Source of the DNA: an uncultured Campylobacter sp.
GTDB taxonomy: Bacteria > Campylobacterota > Campylobacteria > Campylobacterales > Campylobacteraceae
Assembly (NCBI RefSeq): GCF_938045775.1
Contig: NZ_CALIBH010000038.1
Coordinates: forward strand, 1 to 5,189
Direction: 5' to 3'
DNA: 5,189 nucleotides
Part shown: positions 1 to 5,189 of the stretch, piece by piece
How positions within the stretch are numbered: the first letter of the stretch is position 1
Layout of the letters: the number at the start of each line of letters is the position of its first letter
Position numbers and translations under genes: made by a program
Notes under the pieces: generated by a model
Databases searched by the model: none
What the model was told of the DNA's origin: nothing
Seen by the model: only the letters and a program-made list of their open reading frames with translations

Positions 1-1218
1 TATCCGCTCCGCTTGCTCTCGCGAAAGCCCATACAGCGGCTCTCCCAATATCGGCGCGCCCGCGGCAAATAGATGCAGCCTGATCTGATGCTGCCTGCCC
101 GTCAACGGATAGCACTCAATCAGGCTAGCGTCCATGTCCTCAAAATATCGCAACGGGCGTATCAGCGTGATCGCCTCTTTACCGTCGCGCGATATTTTCA
201 TACGAATTTTAAGATCGGCGAACTCGCCGCTAGGAGCGATCGGAGCATCAATCACAAACCCCTCAAAATCCTTTAAAAATTTCAGTTTTTCGCTAAATGT
301 TGCGTATTTTGCAGGCTCAAATTTTTTCAAATTTGCACAGCCCTTAGAAGTAGCTGACAAAGATTTAGCCACAGATAAGGCGCAAGGTTTATGTCCGTTA
401 TCCGCGCTACTCATCGCGATAGCGGGTTTAAGCTTATCGCTCACGCCGCAGGATAAAGCATCAAATTCAAATCCGCTGTCAACATCGCCAGCAGGAGCGC
501 CGGATTCAAATTTAACTTGCATGCCGTCATATAGAGCATCGCACCATAATCTCCTACTCGCACTATTAGACAAGATATTAAATCCAAATTTATTGCCTAC
601 TCCTTTTAGAGCTAGTGTATCGCGCAGATCCGACACACTACTTGGCAAACTCATAGCATCGTCCGCAAATTTTGATCCGCAAATTTCATACGAACCTAGC
701 GCATAGCAATTCTCTATCTCGCCATTGCAAGCAGCACTTTGCAAATCCCCTCGTACGAGCGCTAGATAGCTTTTCATCACTCTACGCTGTTCGAAGCACT
801 CTTTGAGCTCGCGCGCCGCGTCTTTATCTTTAGCGACGATCAAAACGCCGCTGGTTTCGAGATCGAGCCTGTGCGCCACGCACGCGTCCTGCCCGTATAG
901 CGACCAGATCTCGTCATACATATTATAAGGCGAGTTGCGCCCGCTCGGATGGCTAAGAATTCCGCTTGGTTTGTCAAATGCCGCAAACGCATCGCACTCA
1001 AAGATCGGCTTCAGTCCGCGCGGCTTGCATTTGTAATCGATCAAAAAAATTTCTCCGTGCGCGACAGAGTTTTTATGTAAATTTTGATCCTCAGCATCGG
1101 TTACGCGATGCTTGTCACAGATGCGCTGCGCGGATTTCATATCGTATCCGAGGCTAAGCAGAATTTCGTAAATTTTGCGCCCCTCAAAGCTTCCCAAGCT
1201 TCTTTTCTCATAACCCAT
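1..1218 (-). CDS. RluA-family pseudouridine synthase with large internal insertion (C-terminus off the left edge)
   Basis: Converts specific uridines in rRNA or tRNA to pseudouridine; a cytoplasmic RNA-modifying enzyme. Reading the minus strand from the ATG at 1218 gives 406 codons without a stop down to base 1, so the C-terminus is missing. Residues about 12-61 look like an S4-type RNA-binding segment. The catalytic motif HRLDLETSG lies at 116-124, with D119 as the expected nucleophile. The family strand YLALVRG follows at 151-157. VIDAPI at 322-327, GKEAIT at 346-351 and LTGRQHQIRLHL at 372-383 complete the catalytic core. Between YLALVRG and VIDAPI, where RluA relatives usually have a short loop, there are about 155 extra residues with no motif I recognise. 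The start is supported by a GAAAG ribosome site six bases upstream and by a -10 box at 1259-1264. It is divergent from purB, as in C. jejuni Cj0022c. Family assignment is firm; the target uridine is unknown. Confidence 0.93.
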   Translation of the reverse strand, partial: MGYEKRSLGSFEGRKIYEILLSLGYDMKSAQRICDKHRVTDAEDQNLHKNSVAHGEIFLIDYKCKPRGLKPIFECDAFAAFDKPSGILSHPSGRNSPYNMYDEIWSLYGQDACVAHRLDLETSGVLIVAKDKDAARELKECFEQRRVMKSYLALVRGDLQSAACNGEIENCYALGSYEICGSKFADDAMSLPSSVSDLRDTLALKGVGNKFGFNILSNSASRRLWCDALYDGMQVKFESGAPAGDVDSGFEFDALSCGVSDKLKPAIAMSSADNGHKPCALSVAKSLSATSKGCANLKKFEPAKYATFSEKLKFLKDFEGFVIDAPIAPSGEFADLKIRMKISRDGKEAITLIRPLRYFEDMDASLIECYPLTGRQHQIRLHLFAAGAPILGEPLYGLSREQAERI

Positions 1219-1242
1219 ATTAAACTTTCAGCCCCATTTTTA

Positions 1243-1248
1243 TATAAT
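1243..1248 (+). promoter_or_regulatory. Probable -10 box of the purB promoter
   Basis: A perfect TATAAT lies in a T-rich stretch 45 bases before the purB ATG. This fits the Campylobacter sigma-70 pattern, in which the -10 box dominates and the -35 is weakly conserved. Transcription would begin near 1255 and give a leader of about 39 bases. A poor -35 candidate (TTAAAC, 1220-1225) sits 17 bases upstream. It is predicted from sequence only. Confidence 0.6.
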
Positions 1249-1258
1249 TTTTGCCATC

Positions 1259-1264
1259 ATTATA
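1259..1264 (-). promoter_or_regulatory. Probable -10 box of the pseudouridine synthase promoter
   Basis: On the minus strand this reads TTG-TATAAT-G, a perfect -10 hexamer. Transcription would start near 1252, giving a leader of about 34 bases before the ATG at 1218. It lies only ten bases from the opposing purB -10 box, so each box falls in the other promoter's initially transcribed region. No convincing -35 is visible. Confidence 0.55.
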
Positions 1265-1280
1265 CAAGAAATTCTAACCG

Positions 1281-1285
1281 AAAGG
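1281..1285 (+). promoter_or_regulatory. purB ribosome binding site
   Basis: AAAGG stands eight bases before the ATG at 1294. It decides the start: the reading frame is open further upstream to 1084, but that extension overlaps the divergent gene and the promoter, and PurB proteins begin at the MVERYAR sequence encoded from 1294. Confidence 0.75.
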
Positions 1286-1293
1286 CTACTAAA

Positions 1294-2622
1294 ATGGTCG
1301 AAAGATACGCAAGAAAAGAGATGTCTGAAAAATGGAGCTTGCAAGCCAAATACGACGCGTGGCTAAAAGTCGAGCTCGCGGCGGTTAAGGCGTGGAATAA
1401 ACTAGGTTTAATAAGCGACTGCGATAAAGACAAAATTCTACAAAACGCAAGCTTTAAGATCGAGCGGATAGATGAGATCGAAAAGACCACCAAGCACGAC
1501 GTCATCGCGTTTCTAACGAGCGTGAGTGAGAGCCTTGGGCAGGAGAGCCGCTTCGTGCATTACGGCATGACTAGCAGCGATTGCATCGACACTGCCGTCG
1601 CGCTACAAATCAAAGAAAGCATGGAGCTCATCATTGAGGATGTGCAAAATTTAAAAGCTGCGATAAAATCTCAAGCCATGAAGCATAAAATGACGCTGAT
1701 GGTCGGGCGCAGCCACGGTATCCACGGCGAGCCGATCACTTTCGGACTCGTGCTTGCGGTCTGGTATGATGAGATAAATCGCGCGCTAGAGCTTTTGCAA
1801 CACGCAAAAAGCGTTATCAGCTACGGCAAAATAAGCGGTGCGATGGGGAATTTCGCCCACGCTCCACTAGAGCTGGAAGAGCTAGTGTGCGAATATCTGG
1901 GGCTAAAGCCCGCCCCCGCGTCCAATCAAGTCATCCAGCGCGATCGCTACGCGCAGGTAATGAGCGCACTTGCGATCCTGGCTTCCAGCTGCGAAAAGAT
2001 CGCTATCGCAATCCGCCACTATCAACGTACCGAGGTTTATGAAGCAGAGGAATTTTTTAGCCCAGGACAAAAGGGCAGCTCTGCGATGCCACACAAACGA
2101 AATCCTGTGCTTAGCGAAAACGTAACGGGGCTATGCCGTATGATCCGCAGCTTCGCAATACCCGCGATGGAGGACGTAGCACTATGGCACGAACGCGACA
2201 TCAGCCATAGCTCGGTCGAGCGATTTATCCTCCCTGATGGCTTTATAACCGCCGATTTTATGCTAAATCGCTTGACGAGCTTGATCGAAAAACTGCTCGT
2301 ATATCCCGAAAATATGATGAGAAATCTAAATTTAACCGGTGGGCTCGTGTTTTCGCAGCGCGTACTGCTAGAGCTGCCTAAACGAGGAGTTAGCAGAGAG
2401 GATGCTTATAAAATCGTGCAGCGTAATGCGATGAAGGTCTGGGCGGATCTGCAAGAGGGCAAAAAAGCTATAGATGAGCAAGGGCATAGCCTATTTTTGC
2501 AAAATCTGCTAGCAGATACAAAGCTACGAGAAAAGCTAAGCGAAAGCGAGATCAAAGAGTGCTTTGACTACGGATATTACACCAAAAATGTGGATGGGAT
2601 TTTTAAAAGGGTGTTTGAATAG
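1294..2622 (+). CDS. purB: Adenylosuccinate lyase (PurB)
   Basis: A 442-residue cytoplasmic lyase of purine synthesis, normally a homotetramer. It splits SAICAR to AICAR plus fumarate on the way to IMP, and adenylosuccinate to AMP plus fumarate. It belongs to the fumarase/aspartase superfamily. Visible signatures are KHDVIAF at 67-73 (H68), HYGMTSSD at 89-96, GRSHGIHGEP at 138-147 (H141) and the superfamily signature GSSAMPHKRNP at 261-271. The flexible catalytic loop carries the serine pair 262-263. H68, H141 and the loop serine sit at the spacing known from characterised bacterial PurB enzymes. Length is normal and no key residue is missing. The start at 1294 gives the family N-terminus (MVERYAR) and has an AAAGG ribosome site. 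It is divergent from the RluA gene and ends two bases before the methyltransferase start. The sequence is strongly of Campylobacter type. Confidence 0.98.
   Translation: MVERYARKEMSEKWSLQAKYDAWLKVELAAVKAWNKLGLISDCDKDKILQNASFKIERIDEIEKTTKHDVIAFLTSVSESLGQESRFVHYGMTSSDCIDTAVALQIKESMELIIEDVQNLKAAIKSQAMKHKMTLMVGRSHGIHGEPITFGLVLAVWYDEINRALELLQHAKSVISYGKISGAMGNFAHAPLELEELVCEYLGLKPAPASNQVIQRDRYAQVMSALAILASSCEKIAIAIRHYQRTEVYEAEEFFSPGQKGSSAMPHKRNPVLSENVTGLCRMIRSFAIPAMEDVALWHERDISHSSVERFILPDGFITADFMLNRLTSLIEKLLVYPENMMRNLNLTGGLVFSQRVLLELPKRGVSREDAYKIVQRNAMKVWADLQEGKKAIDEQGHSLFLQNLLADTKLREKLSESEIKECFDYGYYTKNVDGIFKRVFE
2605..2611 (+). promoter_or_regulatory. Possible ribosome binding site of the methyltransferase, inside the purB 3' end
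   Basis: AAAAGGG lies in the last codons of purB, 13 bases before the ATG at 2625, which is farther than usual. No better site is present. The purB stop and the new start are separated by only two bases (TAG-TA-ATG), so reinitiation by ribosomes finishing purB may matter more than this site. Confidence 0.4.
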
Positions 2623-2624
2623 TA

Positions 2625-3593
2625 ATGTTGGTAAATCAAATTTTAAATCAAACTCAGCTATTTTATGATAGCGAAATTTTAAGCTTAAGCCCGAAAAAAG
2701 AGTTGTTTTTAAATTTACTCAAAGGCGAAAAGCTAAAATATAAACGCTATACGAAATCGCCACTACGCTATCCCGGCGGTAAATCTTTAGCGGTCGGTCT
2801 GATAATAGAATATTTTCCGGATAACTTAAAACGGCTTATTTCACCTTTTATCGGCGGCGGAAGCGTAGAAATAGCCGCCGCCGTAGAGCTTGGAATAGAA
2901 GTAAAAGCATACGATATTTTTGATATTTTAGTAAATTTTTGGCAAGTTGCGATAAAAGATAAAAATTCGCTTTGTAATGAGCTTTTAAAATTAAAGCCGA
3001 CGAAACAAATTTACAAGACCATAAAAGACGAGCTAAAATCGCACTGGACTAAAGAAGTTGCGCTCGATAGTTTAATGTTGGCGCGAGATTACTATTTTAA
3101 TTTCAATCTAAGCTATGGACCTGGATTTTTGGGCTGGATGAGTTCAATTTATGAGGATGAAGCTAAATATTTAAAAGGCGTCGAAAAGATTTCAAGTCTA
3201 AATTTAGAAAATTTAAGCGTTGAATGCGCTAGCTTCGAAAAGGCTTTTAAGCTATACCCGAGCGACTTTTTTTACCTTGATCCGCCGTATTTTTTAAGCG
3301 GCGATTCAAAAATGTTCCGCGGAATTTATCCACAACGAAATTTCCCGATACACCACAACGGCTTTAATCATGAACTTCTAGCCAAGCTCTTAAAAGCCCA
3401 TAAGGGTAAATTTATACTAAGCTACAATGACTGCGGATGGGTTAGAGATACTTATAAAGAATTTAAAATTTTGGAGCCGAAATGGCAATATACGATGGGG
3501 CAAGGCGAAACGCGTATCGGTAAAAACCGTATAGAACGCGGCGACGACAATAATATCAAACAATCTCACGAACTTTTGATAATCAAGGATTAA
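2625..3593 (+). CDS. D12-class (Dam-like) adenine-N6 DNA methyltransferase of a restriction-modification system
   Basis: A 322-residue enzyme expected to move a methyl group from S-adenosylmethionine to N6 of adenine in a short DNA site. The motif order is that of the alpha (D12) class: motif X PLRYPGGKS at 46-54, the SAM-binding loop SPFIGGGSVE at 73-82, an acidic/Asn segment YDIFDILVNFW at 96-106, then the catalytic DPPY at 219-222 after a target-recognition region. A later strand, FILSYND, lies at 263-269. About 45 residues precede motif X, a longer lead than in compact Dam enzymes. No other ATG exists before motif X, so the start is nearly forced. It begins two bases after purB and ends one base before the next gene. 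Base composition is clearly more AT-rich than purB, which suggests transfer. The recognition site cannot be read from the sequence. An orphan regulatory methylase is possible, but the tightly linked downstream gene argues for a restriction partner. Confidence 0.93.
   Translation: MLVNQILNQTQLFYDSEILSLSPKKELFLNLLKGEKLKYKRYTKSPLRYPGGKSLAVGLIIEYFPDNLKRLISPFIGGGSVEIAAAVELGIEVKAYDIFDILVNFWQVAIKDKNSLCNELLKLKPTKQIYKTIKDELKSHWTKEVALDSLMLARDYYFNFNLSYGPGFLGWMSSIYEDEAKYLKGVEKISSLNLENLSVECASFEKAFKLYPSDFFYLDPPYFLSGDSKMFRGIYPQRNFPIHHNGFNHELLAKLLKAHKGKFILSYNDCGWVRDTYKEFKILEPKWQYTMGQGETRIGKNRIERGDDNNIKQSHELLIIKD
2852..2883 (+). repeat. Perfect 9-bp GC-only inverted repeat inside the methyltransferase gene
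   Basis: CGGCGGCGG (2852-2860) and CCGCCGCCG (2875-2883) are exact inverted copies with a 14-base loop, set in an otherwise AT-rich gene. The arms code for the glycine run of SAM motif I and a following alanine run. No T-tract follows, so it is not an ordinary terminator. It could form a strong mRNA hairpin. Protein constraint on the glycines may explain the left arm. Confidence 0.6.
3585..3589 (+). promoter_or_regulatory. Ribosome binding site of the putative restriction endonuclease
   Basis: AAGGA, five bases before the ATG at 3595, lies within the last codons of the methyltransferase. It supports this start over the next in-frame ATG at 3610 and indicates that the two genes share one message. 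Confidence 0.7.
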
Positions 3594-3594
3594 A

Positions 3595-4377
3595 ATGGCA
3601 AAACGAGCAATGAGTAGTGAGCACGCTTCGCGCGTTAAATTGAGCGGGCATCAAAAAGAAAAAATCTTTGCAAATTTAATTGGACTGGATGACGAATATA
3701 AGCACGATAGGCGAGCCAAAAAAGATGTCATAGATTTTAACGGCGATGGGCATAGCGTAAAAAGCGGTACTTGGTGGCAGATATTTTTATATTCTATTAA
3801 AAGAATTAAAGACGATTACGGATTTTTAGCGATGAATGGAATGGGGCAGCTTATTTTAGATTGTCTTGAAATCTTCCCACAAAATCGCGCAGATTACGAA
3901 TGCGAAAAGCAAAAATATAAAGACGCGCTAAAAATTCCGATGGTTGCGCTTTGTGAGAAATTAAAAGACAAAAATAGATTGAAAGCATTTTTAAGCAAAG
4001 CGATATTTAACGGCGGTGAAGTGCAATTTTTAAGCGTTTTTCCAAACGACGACAGTGGCAATATTTACGTTTTTTATTATCAAGATGTCATTGATGTTCT
4101 AGCTCAAAATTTAAATGTAGAGAATTCTCGCGCTAGAATGACAAATCAAACGGATGCGCAAAAAGTTATTTTTAAGCACGATGTCAGCGTTGGCGAAATA
4201 GAAGTCAGAAACGATAGCGACATACACTATAAGGAGATAAAATTTAGATTAAATTCCAAGAAAGTCCTAGATATTTTAAAAAGCGATATAAAAGATCGCG
4301 ATAAGCCCAAGCTCATCAATAATGTAGAAAACACAAGAATTTATCGCTACGGCAAGGCGATTAAGAAATTTAACTAA
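3595..4377 (+). CDS. Putative Type II restriction endonuclease, partner of the adenine methyltransferase
   Basis: A 260-residue protein that I do not recognise by name. It has no signal peptide or membrane segment and is rich in Lys and Asp, fitting a cytoplasmic nucleic-acid enzyme. A basic N-terminus leads to GHQKEKIFANLIG (18-30; E22). Next comes DVIDFNGDGHSVKSG (44-58), then a Trp-rich WWQIFLYS (60-67). Asp residues on a strand followed by a beta-hairpin ending in x-V-K resemble a PD-(D/E)xK nuclease core (D44 or D47, K56), but the usual acidic residue two before the Lys is Ser54. A second conserved-looking part is EIEVRNDSDIHYKEIKF at 201-217, possibly for DNA recognition. It follows the methyltransferase after one base, with a good AAGGA site, and shares its low GC. 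Position, size and the nuclease-like motif make a restriction enzyme the best explanation. The alternative is an R-M accessory protein of unknown function. Confidence 0.68.
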   Translation: MAKRAMSSEHASRVKLSGHQKEKIFANLIGLDDEYKHDRRAKKDVIDFNGDGHSVKSGTWWQIFLYSIKRIKDDYGFLAMNGMGQLILDCLEIFPQNRADYECEKQKYKDALKIPMVALCEKLKDKNRLKAFLSKAIFNGGEVQFLSVFPNDDSGNIYVFYYQDVIDVLAQNLNVENSRARMTNQTDAQKVIFKHDVSVGEIEVRNDSDIHYKEIKFRLNSKKVLDILKSDIKDRDKPKLINNVENTRIYRYGKAIKKFN

Positions 4378-4561
4378 TTCGGATAGATAGATTTTATACC
4401 AAGTACGATTATGAGATGTTTTAACATTATATCGCTCTGCTTAGAATAATTTTAAAATTTAATCAATCCCAAAAGGCGCAAAGCAGCAAATAGTACTTCC
4501 GCAAAAATTTATCGGGGCTTTGAAATTAGACCAAACTAAGAATTATTTGTAATTTAAAAGC
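4378..4561. other. AT-rich spacer between convergent genes; no gene seen
   Basis: No reading frame of useful length, tRNA-like fold or direct repeat is visible. No convincing terminator for the restriction genes was found. A 12-base palindrome, AATTTTAAAATT (4448-4459), and a minus-strand TATAAT near 4425 are what chance gives in such AT-rich sequence. Confidence 0.5.
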
Positions 4562-4591
4562 GGATGGAGCGGGAGTTCGTTCGCCCCATCC
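4562..4591 (-). terminator. Rho-independent terminator of the outer-membrane protein gene
   Basis: On the minus strand the arms GGATGGGGCG and CGCTCCATCC pair over ten positions with a single G-U wobble, closing a ten-base loop, and are followed by GCTTTTAAATT. The same pair is an A-C mismatch when read on the plus strand, so the hairpin is better for minus-strand transcripts. It lies 21 bases past the stop codon at 4613. The T-tract is short, so termination may be incomplete. Confidence 0.65.
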
Positions 4592-4612
4592 TGCGCTAGC
4601 ACGTTAGAATTT

Positions 4613-5189
4613 TTAGAATTTAAAGTTATACCCCAGATAAATTCCATGGTTGGTCTCTCTGACGTCTTTCATATCCTTTTCATCGCTAGTTTTTCCATAT
4701 TTTGTATAATCCGCTTTGTAGCCGAACTCAATCTCGTTATGCTCATCAAAGCTATATAGTCCACCTAGCTTTGCGCCGATTACCCAGCCGTTTAAATTCG
4801 CCTTGTAGGAATCGGAATAGGCATATCCAGGTAAAGAATAAGAGCTTTCGTTTTTATACCTCATAAATGAAACTCCCGTATAAGCACCCGCTATGAGCTT
4901 AAAACTGTTAGTAATTTCAGGCGTAAAATCCGCCCCTACTAATAAATTATGCTTTTTCCAGCTATCTTTCCAAGAAAACATATCAATCTCGTGAGATTTA
5001 GACGCTTCAAAATCATATGAATATGCGCCATAAACTCTAAATACGTCAAAATCATATCCAATTTTTATACCTATTGCAGGTTGTCCGTCATCCCATTTAA
5101 ATTTATCTCCATAGCTAATAGTTTTGCCCTTAACACTAGATTTAAACGAGTAATCCCCCTCGATGCCTAAAAGTAAACCCTCGCTAGAG
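4613..5189 (-). CDS. Outer-membrane beta-barrel protein, C-terminal part (N-terminus off the right edge)
   Basis: The frame stays open from the stop at 4613 through the ATG at 4981 to the right edge, giving 191 visible codons. The ATG at 4981 is therefore internal and not the true start. The protein is a run of amphipathic strands rich in Tyr, Gly and alternating hydrophobic residues, separated by polar turns. Examples are FRVYGAYSYDF, LIAGAYTGVSFMRY, GWVIGAKLGGLYSF and IEFGYKADYTKYG. It ends in GIYLGYNFKF. A terminal aromatic residue after an alternating strand is the usual signal for insertion by the BAM complex. This fits a small opacity/OMP_b-brl type barrel of 8-10 strands. The signal peptide must lie beyond the window. 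It converges on the restriction genes and has its own terminator. No specific ligand or role can be given. Confidence 0.85.
   Translation of the reverse strand, partial: SSEGLLLGIEGDYSFKSSVKGKTISYGDKFKWDDGQPAIGIKIGYDFDVFRVYGAYSYDFEASKSHEIDMFSWKDSWKKHNLLVGADFTPEITNSFKLIAGAYTGVSFMRYKNESSYSLPGYAYSDSYKANLNGWVIGAKLGGLYSFDEHNEIEFGYKADYTKYGKTSDEKDMKDVRETNHGIYLGYNFKF

Noticed and set aside
134..706. A 190-codon open frame on the plus strand
   Set aside because: It lies antisense to the pseudouridine synthase, whose minus frame holds all the conserved motifs. The plus product is rich in Ser and Leu with no domain and has no ribosome site; it is a shadow frame.
1084..1293. An extended N-terminus for PurB (70 extra residues)
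   Set aside because: It would overlap the divergent gene and run through the promoter and ribosome site. PurB homologues start at the methionine encoded at 1294.
3267..3273. Run of seven T just before the DPPY codons, as a phase-variation tract
   Set aside because: Campylobacter phase-variable tracts are mostly longer G or C runs. Seven T in AT-rich coding sequence is expected by chance.
4448..4459. Palindrome AATTTTAAAATT as an operator or attachment site
   Set aside because: Such A/T palindromes are common in Campylobacter spacers, and no matching copy or flanking repeat was seen.
2623..4612. Target-site duplication or insertion-sequence ends around the R-M cassette
   Set aside because: I compared the sequence near 2600-2630 with 4378-4612 by eye and found no convincing direct or inverted repeat pair, transposase or integrase remnant.
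4979..4981. ATG at 4981 (minus) as the start of a complete 122-residue protein
   Set aside because: The frame continues open upstream to the window edge with the same beta-strand pattern, so this methionine is internal.

Overview
The window looks like chromosome from an Epsilonproteobacterium, most likely a Campylobacter of moderate GC content (oral or commensal species type rather than C. jejuni). Three things point there: the PurB sequence is of Campylobacter type, the codon style is rich in AAATTT/TTTAAA, and a divergent pseudouridine synthase–purB pair matches, from memory, the C. jejuni order Cj0022c–Cj0023. The species cannot be fixed from the sequence alone.

Layout, left to right. (1) 1-1218, minus strand: an RluA-family rRNA/tRNA pseudouridine synthase whose C-terminus runs off the left edge. 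It carries an unusual insertion of about 155 residues inside the catalytic domain. (2) 1219-1293: a 75-bp divergent control region with one good TATAAT -10 box on each strand. (3) 1294-2622, plus: purB, adenylosuccinate lyase, complete. (4) 2625-3593 and 3595-4377, plus: a complete D12-class (Dam-like) adenine-N6 DNA methyltransferase followed after one base by an unrecognised 260-residue protein that is most probably the partner restriction endonuclease. (5) 4378-4612: an AT-rich spacer with no gene, containing a terminator for the gene arriving from the right. (6) 4613-5189, minus: the C-terminal 191 residues of an outer-membrane beta-barrel protein whose N-terminus lies beyond the right edge.

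The flanking RluA gene and purB are housekeeping genes of fairly high GC. The two restriction-modification genes are visibly more AT-rich (sampled 60-base lines about 22-37% GC, against about 58% for a purB line). They begin two bases after the purB stop, where C. jejuni, as I recall it, has nrdA. The simplest reading is a Type II restriction-modification cassette acquired directly behind purB and probably read in part from the purB transcript, with the methylase made before the nuclease. The nuclease assignment and the RluA insertion are the two least explained elements.
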